Shown in pieces: positions 31,487 to 43,400 of a stretch of DNA of 64,000 nt. Source of the DNA: Blastomussa wellsi. Taxonomy: Eukaryota > Cnidaria > Anthozoa > Scleractinia > Plerogyridae. Numbering within the stretch: position 1 is the first letter of the stretch; every line of letters begins with the position of its first letter. The DNA is taken from assembly GCA_947652115.1 (NCBI GenBank), contig OX393573.1:12732862-12796861 (forward strand), in the 5' to 3' direction. The notes beneath the pieces were generated by a model. The model was not told where the DNA came from and searched no databases. It saw only the letters and a program-made list of their open reading frames with translations. A program made the translations under genes and the position numbers.

Positions 31487-34400
31487 TCAGCTGACCAGTG
31501 GCACGCTCTGCGGAGAATGGGCACTAGCTACTGCCAGCAGTAAGGGCACGTCATTATCATCCACACTAAAAACATAGAAGAAAAAAAACGATTATTATAA
31601 CTTCCAAAATGTTAACCTCAAGTTTCATTCACAACGGGGGAATCATGCACTTTGGCGATAGGGAGTCGAGTGTCACAGACCTACGCGATAGGGGAACGAG
31701 GTACAAAGACCCTCCTAATATCCCCTTGCCCTCTTTTAATGACCCCTCGGCATGGAAATGCCGTGGACAAATAAAGTTACCGTAAACTGCTGCTTATAAA
31801 CCCCCTACTATCTTTTCTTGTTTTGACTTGTATTAATTGTATTTATTTAATGCAAAATCTATCATTTTCCTTGCTGCTTAATGCTACTGAAACCGGGATA
31901 AGCTTCGGCAGTTTGGACCACTATAAGCTCGAGGCTTGAACCCCCCTATCATTTTCATCAGCACTGCTGTAGCTCTTTTCAAAGCTGTTTTTCTATTCTG
32001 GTTATAAGCCCCTCTATAAACCCTCCTAAAAAAACCTTACCAAGTTGTAAACCCGGGGCTTATAAGCGGCGGGAGGGGCAGTGGTCTAATGGTTAGTGCG
32101 CTGGACTTTACTAGCATCCCATCCAGGGAGAAGTAGAGATAGTCGCTTCATGCTAAGGAAACCGGGATAAGCTCCGGCGGTATGGGCCACTAGGCTCGAC
32201 GCAGACTTTGCCAAATAAGACGGGGAATCTGCAGAGGTGCTACGGGGTAGGGAGCGTGATGGAGGTAAAAATGTTGGCAATCGTTCGCTTACGACACCTT
32301 CATAAATTTCATACACAGAAATTCACCTGAGCATTTTCGTTAGATCGTCGCGAGTCAACACCCTCCTTCTGTCTCTCAATCTTTCTGTTACAACCTGCGA
32401 AAACGAAATTTCAACAAAATTGGTCGTGACGCGATCCAAATGAGTGCGTGACATTCGAATTGTTTGCAAAAGAAATATCTCATTTTTATTGTAAAGCAAT
32501 TGCAAGTGTACATTGACATGCGAAACAACACGAAATCATTGCAACATTTTTTTCTCACTAAAACGTTGACAAGAATGCTGCACATTGTTATACGGTAGTT
32601 TGGTCTTCACGCCGTAATTTTTTTTCAAAAGCTATTCCTCGTTCAGACTTCACTTGTTACCTTCATTGATTTCTGTTACACGCCATCTTACCTTGCTTTT
32701 CAGGTAGATTTCTTTCAGTTTATCTTCCAAGTGCATTAGGCACTGAAAACGTTAAAGAGAAAAACAGAAATTAACACACTGTGTGCAGCAATAAGTGTAT
32801 TCAAATCATTTATTTATAAATTTCAAAGCATATGGGCACTCAAAAGGGGATAGTTCGCAGCTCTCTTAGTCTAGAACCTCTAATTTCATTGGATCTTAAT
32901 AACACGCAGCTCTATTGTGTAAGGGCTAGGGTCCATTGTTACTGTTGTTTGTTTATCATTTTTTCAGCCAATACTGTGGGACCTTGTAAAGAGCTACGTA
33001 CCGCCCCCTCAAAAGAGGCGCTGTGGTCTAATGGTTAGCGCACTGGAATCTGGGTTTGAGCCCTGGCGGGGAAACTGCGTTATGTTCTTGGGCAAGACAC
33101 TTCACTCACTCAGTGTGTCTCACCCAGGTGTGTAAATGGGTTCCGGCGAATTTAATGCTGGAGGGGGGGAGGCAGCGATGAACAAGCATACCATGCAGGG
33201 AGGAGTAGGAATTCCCCAAGTTGCTTCGTACTACAGAAACCGGGAGATGCTCCGACCCTTATCTTTCACTTTGTTCACTCCAAGAGGCTACCAAGCCATT
33301 AACCAACACAATATTCAACATAGAAGAACAGCACTTACAAACTCAGCGGACATTTTTATATCCCAGAGGCCGCTCAGTGAAGACAGCATGGAAAAAACTA
33401 AGTTGGACACCTCAATTTGTTGTACATGAACAGGATCGCTAAAAACAGCAAAGACAAAAGAAATAACAAAACATGGTTACACGCCTTCAGCTATAAGTGA
33501 CCAAAGACCTACTTCTCTATAAATTACCAATGGCAATTCGTGTAGATATCACGCGGAGCAAAACAAAACAAAATCATTGTTAAGTTAAAACAAAGAAAAT
33601 CATAACCGTCAAGGAGGTTTGGATACCCGATCTGAATTTGCGTAGATTTTGACGATTTTATTTTCTGTGTACTCATTAGTTTTTGATTCGATTGAGAAGA
33701 TATATCAAACACTCGAGACAGTGTTTCGTCGGCAATCCAAAAACCTCGAAGTTCGTTTAAGTTCTATTTTCAACTCTCTTCTCGGTGTTTGGATATCCCG
33801 ATGAAACACTGTCTCTCGTGTTTGTTATAATTAATGAGCAACGTTTGGTTTTCGTTTTACTCCTGATTGGTTCAAAAAGTCACGCGAGTTTTTATTTAAC
33901 CAATTACGTAACACCTTGCTTTTGACACCGGCCAAGCAGGATAGCGAAAGCCAAAACTGAAGAACACAAACTAAAGAGAGCAAACGTCATTGAAAAGAAA
34001 CACAACTGACTTAAACACAACGTTTATTCTGGATTAGCTTTCAGGATTAACTTGATGCTTTCAGTGCCAGCCCAAGGCTTAAAATACTCTATTGCCAGTC
34101 TTTAATTAAGGTGTCGTTGTGGAAGACTGTCAACAGCATAGAGTTCTATTTTTTTTTTCGTTGCAACAGAACGTGAAGGAAAGAGCGAACGAAGCTAGCG
34201 CGAAGGCAAAGCAAAGAGCTCTATTTCAATTTTAGAAAACAGAGCGCTATGAACCGTTTATTGCTATGATAAGATGCTGAATAACAAAATAATTAACACT
34301 TTATTTAGCTTGAAAGGTAAAGCTTTCCTTTACGACTTAACTAAGATTTTCACCCCATCCATGAATTAACCCAGAGATCCCAACATAAAAAATTGGAAGA

Positions 34401-37400
34401 CCGCTTATTTTGCGCTAAGATGCATCCCGTCTGTCCTCCAAACGGAGTTAAAAATAGAGTGCTCACTGCCAATTCATCCACAAAAAATGCGTCAAATATT
34501 GCAAAAGTTCTTCACAAAATCGGCCAAAGTTTCCTGAGTATCCGGGAGATTTTGATGAAAAACGAGCAACAAAGCCAAAGTTTGTTGCTCAAAGCCGGGA
34601 TATTCATTCTGGCATGAATCTAAACCATGATACAGCAGCCGCCTTTTACCTTAAAGATTGCTTCCTGTTCTTCTTTGCAGAGACAACCTCACAAGTCCTA
34701 CAAAAAACACACCAAACAGCCACATTACTTCAATACTATATACAGTAGAGTCCCGTTAATCCAGTGAGGAATGGGCCGCAAAAGTCTGGCCGTTACATCG
34801 GGATGACGTTAATGGGAAGCAATAAAAAAAAGCAATGTCAACTTACCACTTGTCTGTGTTCGCAATGATGCAGACGGCTTCGGATACCGGGTCATCAACA
34901 ACTGAATGCTGTGCAACAAATTATAAAATTATATGGTTACATACCACATCTTGTGGTTGAATGGTGATGTACATGTAACACACACCCCAACTGAAATGCA
35001 AACAAGTCTTGCTTTAATACCATGCTACCACTTCTGTTCAACGTCTTGATAAAATATACCTTTTCGTTTACAAACTATAGCGCCCAATCTGAGATTATTT
35101 AAGTTTATTTAAGTTCTCTCTCTACATTTGCCTCTTCCATTTTCGTGAAATGATATGCAAGTTCCTGCAAACGTAAGTAACTACTTATACTAATTCAATT
35201 CGTTTACCTGCAATGCAAGTTTTAGGTCAGCAGACAGGCTTGCACGAAAGTTGTTTTCTTGGACCCCTTGGAGAACCAGGTCTGGCAAATAACTGTCAAC
35301 AATTCTGCATATAAAAGACATTGCAAAAGATTAGAAGCTTTACCAATAAAGGTGATGGACACATTCTCAATATAAACTATTTTTTGTATGACAGCCGCAA
35401 TCAAACTGTTTGTAGAGGCGGTCAGACCTAGTCGTTAGTGCCCTGGACGTGAGGTCCCACATTCAAGTTAACCTCTTTGCCACTCAACGAATCTGTGATC
35501 CGGCGGCTTAACATCACTTGGGATGTTTAATATATTTTTGTTTATTTACAATATTTATTTGCTTATTATTGAAGGGGAACCATGCAAACCCTGTAAAGTT
35601 ATTTTTTGTTAACTTACCCAGCAAACATGGATCGTCCAAAATTGTTGAAGCTTCTCCATTCATCTGATTTGCTGCAAATAGAGTAAAAATTTTTGGATTA
35701 TTATAAAAAACGTACACAACAGTACACTATCTCAAATGAACTAAAGCACAATGTGAGCCATATGTATTTAGAACATAGCCCTGTATACTCACCATGGAAT
35801 TTTAGCGGGCTTTATTTTTAATAGAACATGGGCAAAAACTATAGAAGCCTGGTACCCCGGATGTAGTTTATGTTGCGTTGCGAACTGATCTTTTAATGCT
35901 ATTATAAACCAGCTAGAAGATGGGTTTCCCAATGTCCTGTAAGAAAATAATGCCCTTTTGAGGTCTAGAAAAGCAGCTGAATGCCCTCGCCTAACAGCTC
36001 GGGCATCCACTGGCAGCTTTTCTAGACCTCAAGCCCATCTTCTAGTAGGTCAATATATGATGCATGTACAGTATGGCGAAAAATTCAGTCAGTGTCATGT
36101 CTCGATCCATGAAATAGTTGTTTCCATAAGGTTTGATCAAGCCAGTTTGAGTACAGCTCACTGCACAGAAGTTAATTCTACCAGTTGTACACTGTACAAT
36201 GTAACATAATAAATTATGCAGTTTTCTAATATTGCAAAAAGAATTTGAGAAACTCTCACCTGTTGGGGTCTGGACAACAGTTCACAGCCTCAATCCTAAA
36301 AAATAACAATTATATTTGAATTAGCAACTTTAAAAAGGAATTGAACATTGAATGAAGCATTACACAAGTGCCCTAGCACTTCAAGTTTTAGGCTCTTCTG
36401 CAAGCGAACAAGAAAATTATATATTATAGCTACAAGTCCCCAAACCCATCCAACTTTTCCACATTGCCATGCTAATGCAGAAGACACCTTTAAGAAAGGG
36501 TTCAGCAACTGGTAAATCTGCATGTAGACTGTTCTGAATACATGTAGATCGAAAAAACTAATCACTTGACCTCTTAGATATGTTACCGAACAGTTTCAAC
36601 ATGCGAGTCATGTCTTGATGTCAAGATGCCACAAGCTTGTGCAATTTGACACTGATCTTTCCACCAAATTCACTGTTAAACTTTTGTTATTGTGGTACAT
36701 AAAACAAATCCGCCACATCTTTGTCTTGTCTGCAATCTTATAATGAGACTATAGAAACCACTCGCTTAATGGCTCGCAGTTCCACTTGAGTTTGAATATT
36801 TCATGATTTCACTTCTACGTGGTCTTAGAAAAGATTGGAGACCATACATGCAGATAAATGTGGTCGATTTGGTAATAAGCTCATTTCTAAACCATCATTT
36901 TCGTTGTCACTTATAAGCCCCAGCACGTGAGCACTCCCACCTGAGGATATACAATGTAAGCTATTCTATGTATGGGTCCACCCTAAATCCCTTGCTCACA
37001 GGGTTCGTACCCCTTTTCAAAGACAAATTTCCAGGACTTTTCCAGGCCTTTTCCAGGACTCACATCAAATTTTCCAGGACTCCAAAATTCACACTAAACC
37101 CTTTTTCGTCCAAGATCCCAATATAAATTCTCCCAACTGTAAGCCTCGCATTCCTTATAAAGTTAGTTCAGAAAAATTCATTTCTTGAGTTTAACAGGTT
37201 TCCAGGACTTTCCAGGACCTGTAATCTTTTACCAGGACTTTCCAGTCCTGGAAAATGCCATAATAAATTTCCAGGACTTTCCAGGTTTTCCAGGACCCGT
37301 ACGAACCCTGTGCTCATTTCCCAGGGCTTAAAGGCACAGAACAGTATACTCAGTGTTACATACTGTACCTTGGAAGAGGGAGCTCTTCCGGGATCTGGTT

Positions 37401-40400
37401 GTCATCTCCTTGAAAGGAATTAACATTTGGAAAATCCACTGGTCGTTGGGCACTGGGTGAATTTAATGGACTTTGATGAATGCCTGAGTCCGCTGAGCCA
37501 CTTCGTCCATAAGACGCAATAGTATCTTCAATATCTGCACATTTTTCTAGCAAGCTACTTTTAACTGATGCTGTATCAGTGTCGTCAGAAACACAACTGT
37601 CTGTCTCAGAGATGCGATTGTCTGTGTGTCCATTACAGTCACCTAAAATATCTTGGCTTTGAATAACATGTGAAATTGCTGCAATTCTTGACAGGGAGTC
37701 ATTTGTCTCAGTCTGGTTGCCATCCTTGCATTTCTGCAAAGATAGAAGAAGTTTCTCGAGACAGTTAGTGCAAAGGCGTTCCTTGCAAAACTGTCTTGAA
37801 GAATCCTTTTCAGAATCACATTCCGACTCACAGTAACATTTAAACCTTGTTCCATTGCCAGACAAGATCTGATCAACATCAGTTGAATCCTTGCAGCAAT
37901 AGCATTGAAATGAGTTACAATGGTGGCTAGCCATAGCTAACAAATTTGCATCCTTAATAAAATGTTTCAATTCTTTTCGAACTCCACCATTAGATATCTT
38001 GTTACAAGTGCAATTGGTCTGTAACATTTCAAAACTGTCAACCTTCTCCAGGGAATTGCTATTGATTCTTCCATTACACTTCAAGCATTTCATTACCCCA
38101 TGTGTGACTTGCAACTGTGTTAACATCTGTTCACGTGAAAATTCCTTGTCCTTTTTGTTGTTTAGATCATGCTGTACTGTGCATTTCCCATCACAATTCT
38201 GTTTGCATTTTAAACAAATTCCAGCCTCACTGGTGAAACTGACGGTTTGGCCAGAGATGTCACTTTCAGCAAGAGACCTCTTTTCGCACTGTGTTGAAAC
38301 ACTATCTTCTCCAAAATTAGAGACTTTGTCTTGTGCTCCATCTCTGCTGTCCTCCTCTTTTTTCTGCACATGTTCAAACACTTCTGTACATCTAATAAAA
38401 TAACTTAGAATATTTAACACTTGTCCAACAAGCTTGGAGTCCTTTCCAATGACAACAGTTCTTGCCACTCGGAGGGGAAATCCAATTGCACCATACAAGT
38501 CTCTAGGGAATCAACATCGAAAGCAGATAAATGTATTAGACAAAGTAATTTTGGAGAACAATATAATTTGGTTTCATCAACTGACTTGATAATGTGAATT
38601 GGCCACCATAAAGAGATTCGAGAGCTGACGTTTCGAGCATTAGCCCTTTGTCGTAGCGAATCAAGGAATTTGCTCCGAAACTCCAGCTCTCGCTCTTGCA
38701 GCAATAGCATTGAAATGCTACAAACAAACAAACTCGAAAAGTTTGTAAATCACTTGGTTGCGGCTGGTGATTTACAAACTTTTCTTGTGTTCTCCCAAAC
38801 ATCCCGCGTGGGTTATTACCCCTATAAACCCATAGAAAGTGTGGTCTATTGCTTAAGTAAACCTTCTAATAAAACTAAATCAGTATTCAAGAATAATTAT
38901 CTTACCCTAGCTGTGCCCAGAGTGGATTGTAAGGGTGTGACTGAGCTAGACGATCCAGCTACAACATAACGATGAAAAAATGTATTCAGCAAAGTGAACA
39001 ACATCCTAAATTATCATAATTAGAATTATACATAATTATTTACACAGGAATACTACAGTAACTTACAGTTTTGGATGAATGTTTATCCAAGTAAGCTCGA
39101 CTAGGAGCTGCACCAGCAGGCATAACAGTTGACACCCAAGCAAGGTGGTACTGCAAAACCGCAGTCAGTACTGCAGCCATGAAACTGTAAAACAAGGATA
39201 AAATATTGTTTTTTTCAAAATAATACTTAAACATAGATCTACATAATAATAGCAAAATAAGAAGTCAGAGTTATTCCAAAAAATTAAAATTATTTGTGCT
39301 ATTCATTTTTTAATACTCTTGAAATTATCTATATTCAGTACTGCAGTTCACATGTGTTGTGGGAAGATGGTTCTTTTGCTCTTCACCAAGGAGGAGCTTA
39401 GCCTCATTTCCTGAACAGCGGTTGGTAATAGAGGCTACTGTGGTCATGATCACACATACAGGTAATATAGTTCATAGTATGTCATACATGAAGTAGATGT
39501 CCAACACAAGATGGCCGACGAAGTTGCACGATAAACACTGCTGTGCGACTGAATGAGCCATGTGGGCCTGTGAGCCCAGGATGTAGACCGCTGAGCACTA
39601 ACCGTTGATCGCTTCCGCTCTTTGTTGTTAACTTTGTTAAAATACATGTATGCATTTTAACCGCATTTAATTAATTGTCATTATGTTTTATTGTTGGTCT
39701 GAAAAGCCAAGTCAAAGGAGACTAACAAATAAGTTGATTAATTTACTTTACAAGGATGTACCATTGTGATATTAATTTTCTTTTTCTAACTAACTGCTCT
39801 TTCCTTAAAGTGACTGCTTATATCTTACAAGTTAGTTTCTCGGCTGTTTGCAATTCTGAGACATTCCACCAATTGAACCATAAATTTCTCACAAAGATGA
39901 GAGCGATGTGAAGAATGCGTCATCATGTTCAACCACACTGGTTCCTGGAAGAGAGCATTGCAGTAAAATAAAAGAAGGATTGATCAATAAATATGACGTT
40001 ATATAGTGTATGTACCGTGATTATCATATTAAGGTCATTTTAATTGTTAAGAGTTATTTTCTACTGGCACTAAATTAGTGGAAAATGTTTTTCTCATACC
40101 GTCACCATTGGGACCTGGGAAAGGGTCATGTGACCTTTGGCGGGCAGTTGTTTTTGTTGCATCCACCATTACTGACCTTTTCCACCCACCCGCCCAAGAG
40201 TTTTTAGCTGGCACTGTGTAATTTTCCCTTTGATGTGTATGTACATGTATGGTTCGTTGAGTTTGTAATAAAGGTCAGGTTGTGGTGGCCAACCTGGCAT
40301 GGTTACCAGTGTGTGATAAGGGATGTTATCAAGGCTAATAGTTCCTCAGCCTGTTTTTAGTGCATGCACTAATTGAAATAAACACATGTTGTGTAGAAAC

Positions 40401-43400
40401 TTCAAGTTTTAACGAGCGTGCACCACTTCCAACATTTTCTTCACAGTGCAACATTGTTTCTTAGGGTACATGTTGTAAGTCATTTAACTTGCAACAATTG
40501 CACACTTATAGCCAGATGTAAAAATGTAGTTTAGTTTTAAATAATGCACCAATCATGTAAAGAAAAACAAATCTCCTGTCCCAAAAACTGTAAATCGCCA
40601 CAGTGTATACTATAGAGATCATTTTTATGATGAAAACTGTCAATGAATAACCTCAATCAAGTTCTCACTTAACCCTACCTTAAGTCTTGGTGCTGCAAGA
40701 AGGTCATGTATGCTCTGTCGGAAGGCTTGCACTGCCTATTGGTAAAACAAGTTTAAACATAAAGCTCAAAAATACTAATTTTACAGCTAAAAGGTAAAAC
40801 TTATTGATGAACAAGGTAATACACTCAAAATAAAATTCTATTTTAAAAAGATTTAAAAATACTCCATGTACCACCTCCTATCTTTTTCCTCACAAGGCCA
40901 TTTCATTTGTCTTGCTTCTCTCAAGAGTTGTTCAATCACTTAAAAGTGTAGTACACGTAAGCTGACAAGACCAAAGTTTCCAAACAGAAAAGTTCAATCG
41001 GCGAAAGCAACATAATTATTTAGAACTTCTGCTTGATTTTTCATTGCAAATTGTGAGAGGAAACTCTCAAAATGTTAACTCAAAAGATCAACATTTTTAA
41101 GTCTTACCTCTATCACCTGACTTGAAAATAACTTTCTTTTCAAGAAGCAAGCATTCTCCACAGCCAGTTTTAATCGCTTAACATGCAACTCAAACAATGG
41201 AAAATGGGCAAAAAAGAAACCTTGAAGTGCTCTGAAAAAACAAAAAGTAAATGCAGAATTTAGCAAGCCTGTTTGAAATCCAGGGCAAATAAGTGAAGCG
41301 ATTATGAAAAGAACCGGTGAGATCACCTTGCATCTCTAAGATTTACCTGCTTCTTTCTTCAGTATCACCAAGGGCAAAAATAATTCCAATGCCCAACTTC
41401 GGCCTTCGTCTAATGCGTGGGGAAATCTATCAAAACCAAATTGATACCAAAAGGTTATAACTATAGTAATCTAGGCTACAAGGTTAATCTTACCAAGTCA
41501 TTTCCTTGAACCTGTGAAGCGAAAAATCTTTTATATGTGCAACAAATCTAACAACGGTGCTATTAAGTTTCATTCTAAGAATTTTAACTAGTGAATGCTG
41601 CCCGCACCAACTGCAGTACTGCTTAAATGTAAGTTACCACCATCTCGCGAGATGCATCTCGTTCCTCTTGATATAATGTCTCGTTTCTTTCGAGAAGTTT
41701 CTCGTTTCTCTCGAGAAGTTTCTCATTTCTCGTGAGTACACTGTAAGTACCAGTGCTTCACCTTCTGTGGCAAGTACAAAATACTGGTGCTTGTATTCAG
41801 TTCGGAAACAATTGTGCAGATGAAGGACACCACGTGTGTGCGTACGACGTAGCACATCGATCATTCGAACGACTCGAGCTATCCGTTGGAAAAATATTGT
41901 CAGCTGTTCAAACAGCTAGAGCTAACTGTTCAAAATAGATTTCCAGTCATTCAAAAATTCAGAGACTTAAAATAATTTGTAGACAATATTTTTAAAGCTC
42001 ACTTCTTCAGATGATTCTTCACTCTTCCTTCCAAAACTGTGGTCTATACTGGTAACATGGCTGCGATAAAGACGTCTGTGATAACTACCACAAGATGATG
42101 ATGCCGACATCAAAAGTAAATTTTCATCCAAACAATTACCTGAAGTAGAATAAAGGGTAGAAATAATTAAAAGAAAATCTTTTTTTGTTGAAGTTATAAC
42201 TTTGCTTTAGCAGCACGTCTGCAGAACATCTAGTAATAGGCCAATTCCGAGTTCCCTTGAGCCTCTATTTCAAAGCAAGTCTAAGTGCAAAAGTTTTGTG
42301 ATGGTAATTAGTTTTGCTTTGCATATGAATGAAAACTCATTTTCATTATAAAGACTTTGCACTTAGACTTGCCTTGAAATAGAGGCACAAGCGAACTCGG
42401 AAATGGCCTATTGCTGTTACTGGGTGAGTAAATTCTAATTAATTTTAAGGTTGAGGGTTTAACACGACTGTTTTATTGAATTTAAAATAATAAATTATGT
42501 GTATGCACTGTGGCTGAGTGAGCACATGTTACAAAATATTTATAACTATGTTTAGCAAAGAGGTTATATTTCACCCCAAACAATATATATACATGCACAA
42601 TCATGTATACTTGTTGTTAAGAACATACAGCCTTATAGATATTTTCTAAAAATGAATAAAAAATACATGCATGTATACTAAAACAGCAGATAGTGTTATT
42701 GGCACCCTCTGATTGGCTACTCAATAGGCCATTTCTGAGTTCAAAATGACTCTAATTGCAAAACTATTCGTATGGAAATGAGCTTGTTTTGCATGAGAAT
42801 GAAGATGCATTCATATGAATGGTTTTGTACTTAGATTCCTTTTCACACTGAGGCAAAAGAGAACTCAGAAATTATCGCTCATTGATTGGTTAATCACCTA
42901 CTTTTGAGCAACTCCCGAACGCACACAAACAAACTATTAACTTACTGTCAACAGATGCTGTAAGGCCGCTGTCTTCATCAACATCAATAACAACTACAGG
43001 CGAGGATCCTGGGACAGCCATTGGCTTGGATGAGGTTCCTGAAAGAAAGCAACGTCGGCAATCAAAAGCGAATGAGTGGACTGACAATGTCAAAAGTCTT
43101 TCGTCCAGCAAGAGATGTCTATACTAGCTGATAGCTGACAAAAACTGCCACCTTCACAGCTGAGAAATCCTCCGATTTGTTTGTAAAAACGGCAAAATCA
43201 TAATAATAAGAGAGCCAGCCAATTCGAAACTTTCTGGCTTGCAACCATGCAATGACTGTAAAAATATAGCACTTCACTCCAATGATAAACGACCACACTA
43301 AAGACATTTGATTAATATATTATTTTTAATGAATAGTTATAATTTATCACTCAATTCCCAGAACTACTGTAACACTGAATATTAATTCAGAAAATTAATA

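Noticed and set aside
34393..34617. Plus-strand open frame with protein-like composition
   Set aside because: It lies antisense within an FNIP intron, has no recognisable motif and no splice support; it may be a repeat fragment.
38414..38802. Open frames upstream of FNIP exon 15 as part of the coding sequence
   Set aside because: Splice phase from exon 14 (38906-38958) to the acceptor at 38503-38505 rebuilds the conserved WAQLGDLYG without them; the frames come from the intronic repeat.
41634..41864. Arg/Glu-rich open frame ([15 protein letters not shown])
   Set aside because: It is a translation of the short GAGAAAC-type repeat, not a protein.
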